Shown here in pieces: positions 6,026 to 8,189 of a stretch of 8,189 nucleotides of DNA (positions within the stretch are counted from its first letter, which is position 1; the number at the start of each line of letters is the position of its first letter). Both the position numbers and the translations under genes were made by a program. Below the pieces are notes generated by a model, which was not told the origin of the DNA, did no database searches, and was given only the letters and a program-made list of their open reading frames with translations. The stretch is from assembly GCA_947458675.1 (NCBI GenBank), contig CANHAW010000076.1, forward strand, positions 1 to 8,189, in the 5' to 3' direction. The DNA is from Beijerinckiaceae bacterium. GTDB taxonomy: Bacteria; Pseudomonadota; Alphaproteobacteria; Rhizobiales; Beijerinckiaceae.

Positions 6026-7192
6026 ATGGATAGGCGGACCTTGCCCAACAGGATCGCGCTCGCAATCGCAGGCCTCTCTCTTGTCGGCATTGCGGCTGCG
6101 CTGGCGATGCGCGCCGATTTGCGCATGGCAATGATCTGGCTTTTGGGCTGCGCGCTCGGTTTTGTTTTGCTGATGGCCTCGGTCAGTTTTGCCGGCGCCT
6201 TCCGCAATTTCTTTGCTGAGGGGCGCGGCATTGGCCTGCGCGCGCAGGCGATCATGCTGGGTCTTGCAGTCTGTCTCTTTCTGCCAACCATCGGTCTTGG
6301 CTCTGTTTTCGTTCAGCCCGTGCGGGGCTTTGTCTTTCCCATTGGCGTGGCTTTGGTCATCGGTGCCTTTCTGTTTGGCATTGGCATGCAATTGGGCGGC
6401 GGCTGCGCCTCGGGCACTTTATTTGCAGCCGGTGCGGGGCAGGGCTTGCGCATGTGGGCGACGCTTTTTGCCTTTATCGCTGCGGCAACATTTGCGGCCC
6501 ATGATGTCGAGCGCTGGTCGCAATGGCCGAGCCTGCCGGCTGTCTCGCTCGCCGATCATTTCGGCATTATCGGGGCTCTGCTGGTGAGTTTTATGGGCCT
6601 TGCGCTTTTGTGGACAGCGTCGGTCATTGTCGAGAAAAGCCGGCGCGGGGCGGTGGAGCCGCTGGTCTGGCGGCGCGCCGCCAAAGCCTCGGCCTGGCCG
6701 CTTGTCTGGGGCGCGCTGGCTTTGGCCCTGCTCAATTATGCGACGCTGCTGCTGGCGGGGCGGCCCTGGGCCATTACCTCGGCTTTTCCGCTCTGGGGCT
6801 CGAAGGCGCTTGAGTTTTTTGCTTTGGCCGATCCGGCCTTTTGGCCTTTCTGGGAAGACCCGACCCGCACGGAAGCCTTTTTGCGCCCGCTCTGGATGGA
6901 CCGGACCACATTGATGGATGTCGGCCTCATGCTTGGCGCCTGTTTGGGCGCGCTCTGGTCTGGCCGTCGGGCCGATTTCAGCCTGCCGGGCCTGCGGCCA
7001 TTGCTGGCCTCGCTGCTGGGCGGGGGCCTGCTCGGCTATGGGGCGGTAATCGGCTCGGGCTGCAATATCAGCGCCTATTTCAGCGGTTTTGCCAGCGGCA
7101 GCCTGCATGGCTGGGTCTGGATTATCCCCGCTCTGGCCGGAAACTGGCTGGGCGTCCGGCTGCGGCCGGTCTTCGGCCTGTCTGCCAAATAA
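6026..7192 (+). CDS. YeeE/YedE family membrane transporter (TsuA/SoxT-like)
   Basis: This 388-residue polytopic inner-membrane protein has at least eight hydrophobic segments. The family includes TsuA, a thiosulfate importer, and SoxT proteins of sox clusters, so a sulfur compound is the likely cargo. Two family cysteine motifs are present: GGGCASGT (C127) and GSGCNIS (C346). Each opens one of the two internally related halves of the fold. The motif around the first conserved cysteine of TsuA is recognisable (GFVL...SFAGAFRNF), but Ser54 stands where Cys is usual. The ATG at 6026 is chosen because an earlier in-frame ATG (5960) falls in the terminator loop; its ribosome binding site is weak (GGAT about 8 nt before). 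An AT-rich 89-bp gap separates it from the cytochrome gene. Confidence 0.88.
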   Translation: MDRRTLPNRIALAIAGLSLVGIAAALAMRADLRMAMIWLLGCALGFVLLMASVSFAGAFRNFFAEGRGIGLRAQAIMLGLAVCLFLPTIGLGSVFVQPVRGFVFPIGVALVIGAFLFGIGMQLGGGCASGTLFAAGAGQGLRMWATLFAFIAAATFAAHDVERWSQWPSLPAVSLADHFGIIGALLVSFMGLALLWTASVIVEKSRRGAVEPLVWRRAAKASAWPLVWGALALALLNYATLLLAGRPWAITSAFPLWGSKALEFFALADPAFWPFWEDPTRTEAFLRPLWMDRTTLMDVGLMLGACLGALWSGRRADFSLPGLRPLLASLLGGGLLGYGAVIGSGCNISAYFSGFASGSLHGWVWIIPALAGNWLGVRLRPVFGLSAK

Positions 7193-7281
7193 CCATTTTA
7201 AAAATGTAATTTATTTTATTTGACATTTTCTTTTGGAAAATAGAAGCTGCCGGTCGAAAAGATCAGACAGGTGGATCCTTC
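7193..7281. promoter_or_regulatory. AT-rich control region with two overlapping inverted repeats
   Basis: This gap is far richer in A and T than the surrounding genes. One inverted repeat pairs AAAATGT (7201-7207) with ACATTTT (7223-7229). A second pairs ATTTTC (7225-7230) with GAAAAT (7236-7241) around TTTTG. A consensus -35 box, TTGACA (7220-7225), sits where the two repeats meet, though no convincing -10 box lies 16-18 bp downstream. The arrangement fits a regulated promoter for the cytochrome/flavoprotein pair. The regulator is unknown; ArsR-type sulfide sensors are one guess. AGGTGG (7269-7274) is the ribosome binding site of the cytochrome gene. Confidence 0.45.
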
Positions 7282-7578
7282 ATGCTCAAGCGTTCATCCC
7301 TTCCCTGGCTCGCGGCCGCGGCTCTCCTCATTCTTCCCGTTGCGGCTTCGGCCCAGGCGCCGCTGGTGCGCGAGGGATGCTTGGGCTGCCATGGCGCCAA
7401 TGGCGCGGGTGCTTCGGGTGTGCCGGGTCTGGCCGGTCGCGATGCGCAGGAATTGCGCGCTTTGATGAGCGCCTATCGCGCCAATGAGCGCCCGGCGACG
7501 ATCATGAACCGCATTGTGCGTGGCTATACGGACGAAGAACTCGCCGCTGCCGCCGATTATTTTTCCAAGCTGCGCTGA
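7282..7578 (+). CDS. Monoheme class I cytochrome c, likely cytochrome subunit of sulfide dehydrogenase
   Basis: This 98-residue protein has an N-terminal Sec signal peptide (positive MLKR, then a hydrophobic core, with a likely cut after ASAQA). A single heme-binding CLGCH motif follows (C33, C36, axial H37), and M75 in ATIMNRI is the probable sixth ligand. The mature protein of roughly 73 residues is a small periplasmic electron carrier. It is 10 bp upstream of the flavoprotein gene, so the pair resembles FccAB/SoxEF-type flavocytochrome c, in which the cytochrome takes electrons from the flavin during sulfide oxidation. The classical Allochromatium partner has two hemes, whereas this one has one heme, as in green sulfur bacteria. 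A generic c-type cytochrome used by other periplasmic dehydrogenases is the main alternative. Confidence 0.86.
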   Translation: MLKRSSLPWLAAAALLILPVAASAQAPLVREGCLGCHGANGAGASGVPGLAGRDAQELRALMSAYRANERPATIMNRIVRGYTDEELAAAADYFSKLR

Positions 7579-7588
7579 GGAGGCCGCC

Positions 7589-8189
7589 ATGAATCTTTCA
7601 CTCTCGCGGCGTTCTTTCCTGTCGGGTGCAGCAGCAGCCGGCGTCTTTGCTCCCGCTTTTGTGCGCGCGCAAACGCAGGCGCGCCTGCTCATTGTCGGCG
7701 GCGGTTTCGGTGGCGCAAGCGCGGCCAATTTCGCCCGTCGCACCTATCCCTGGCTCGATGTGACATTGGTCGAACCGCAGACGCGTTTCGTCACCTGCCC
7801 CTATCGCAATCTCGTTCTCGCGGGCAAGAAAACCATCGGCGATATTTCGCACAGCTATGATGGTCTGCGCGCGCGCGGCGTGCGTGTCGTGCATGATTAT
7901 GTTGTCGGCATCGATGCGGGCGCGCGCAATGTGCGTCTGCGCGGCGGCGAAACGATTGCCTATGACAAAATGATTCTCTCGCCCGGCATTGCAGTCCGCT
8001 GGGGTGCGATTGAGGGCTATGATGAAGCTGCAGCGCAAATCATGCCGCATGCCTGGACACCGGGCGATGCCGCGCAGACGCAATTGCTGCGCGCCCAGCT
8101 CGAAGCCATGCCTGATGGCGGTGTTGTAGGCTTTGCCATTCCCGGCAATCCGTTCCGCTGCCCGCCCGGTCCTTACGAGCGCATCAGCA
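7589..8189 (+). CDS. fccB: Flavocytochrome c sulfide dehydrogenase flavoprotein (FccB/SoxF-like), 3' end outside window
   Basis: The first 200 residues of a periplasmic FAD enzyme that oxidises sulfide to sulfur or polysulfide and passes electrons to cytochrome c. The start ATG at 7589 has GAGGAGG just upstream, overlapping the end of the cytochrome gene. A twin-arginine signal ([14 protein letters not shown]7-R8) precedes the dinucleotide-binding fold [14 protein letters not shown] (about 33-46). RFVTCPYRN contains C70, which lines up with the cysteine that binds FAD covalently in Allochromatium Fcc[13 protein letters not shown] carries C191, the position of the first cysteine of the active-site disulfide; the second would lie downstream. 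The run SPGIAVRW then EGYDEAA then MPHAW is strongly diagnostic of this family rather than of membrane sulfide:quinone reductase. The gene is cut by the window edge, not visibly truncated. Confidence 0.94.
   Translation, partial: MNLSLSRRSFLSGAAAAGVFAPAFVRAQTQARLLIVGGGFGGASAANFARRTYPWLDVTLVEPQTRFVTCPYRNLVLAGKKTIGDISHSYDGLRARGVRVVHDYVVGIDAGARNVRLRGGETIAYDKMILSPGIAVRWGAIEGYDEAAAQIMPHAWTPGDAAQTQLLRAQLEAMPDGGVVGFAIPGNPFRCPPGPYERIS

Noticed and set aside
1..8189. Mobile elements, CRISPR arrays, tRNA or riboswitch signatures
   Set aside because: A read of both strands found no transposase-like protein, no spaced direct repeats, no tRNA-like cloverleaf and no recognised riboswitch core.

Overview
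The window looks like chromosomal DNA from an alphaproteobacterium, probably of the Hyphomicrobiales/Rhizobiales type. This is inferred from the moderately high GC content, the gene families present and the gene order; no rRNA or other phylogenetic marker is present to prove it. Coding density is high. I see no tRNA, rRNA, CRISPR array, insertion sequence or integrase. Both ends cut through genes.

Left part (1-5312): an aromatic or heterocyclic catabolism module. It opens with the 3' end of a short-chain dehydrogenase gene on the plus strand. Converging on it is a minus-strand operon, read from about 4152 down to 279. The operon encodes (i) a Bug/TctC-type extracytoplasmic solute-binding protein, (ii) a small protein with two [2Fe-2S] clusters and (iii) a large Tat-exported molybdopterin-binding subunit of the isoquinoline 1-oxidoreductase (IorAB-like) branch of the xanthine dehydrogenase family. 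The last two genes overlap by 4 bases (GTGA) and are probably translationally coupled. Divergent from the operon, across a 257-bp intergenic region with a candidate promoter and an inverted repeat, is an intradiol ring-cleavage dioxygenase of the hydroxyquinol 1,2-dioxygenase type, closed by a clear intrinsic terminator. A reasonable reading is that the binding protein captures a carboxylated or aromatic substrate in the periplasm, the molybdenum enzyme hydroxylates it there, and the dioxygenase later opens a ring intermediate in the cytoplasm. The actual substrate cannot be read from sequence.

Right part (5430-8189): a sulfur-oxidation-flavoured module, all on the plus strand. It holds a DoxX-family membrane protein followed by a strong terminator, then a YeeE/YedE (TsuA/SoxT-like) transporter. 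An AT-rich gap with two overlapping inverted repeats follows, then a small monoheme cytochrome c and the first 200 residues of a Tat-exported flavocytochrome c sulfide dehydrogenase flavoprotein (FccB/SoxF-like). The last two genes are 10 bp apart and very likely form a periplasmic sulfide:cytochrome c oxidoreductase. More sulfur genes may lie just downstream.

The points most worth a second look are the binding protein that shares an operon with a periplasmic molybdenum hydroxylase but has no permease genes beside it, the loss of the first conserved cysteine in the YedE-type transporter, the inverted repeats at both candidate control regions, and the juxtaposition of the catabolic and sulfide-handling modules.
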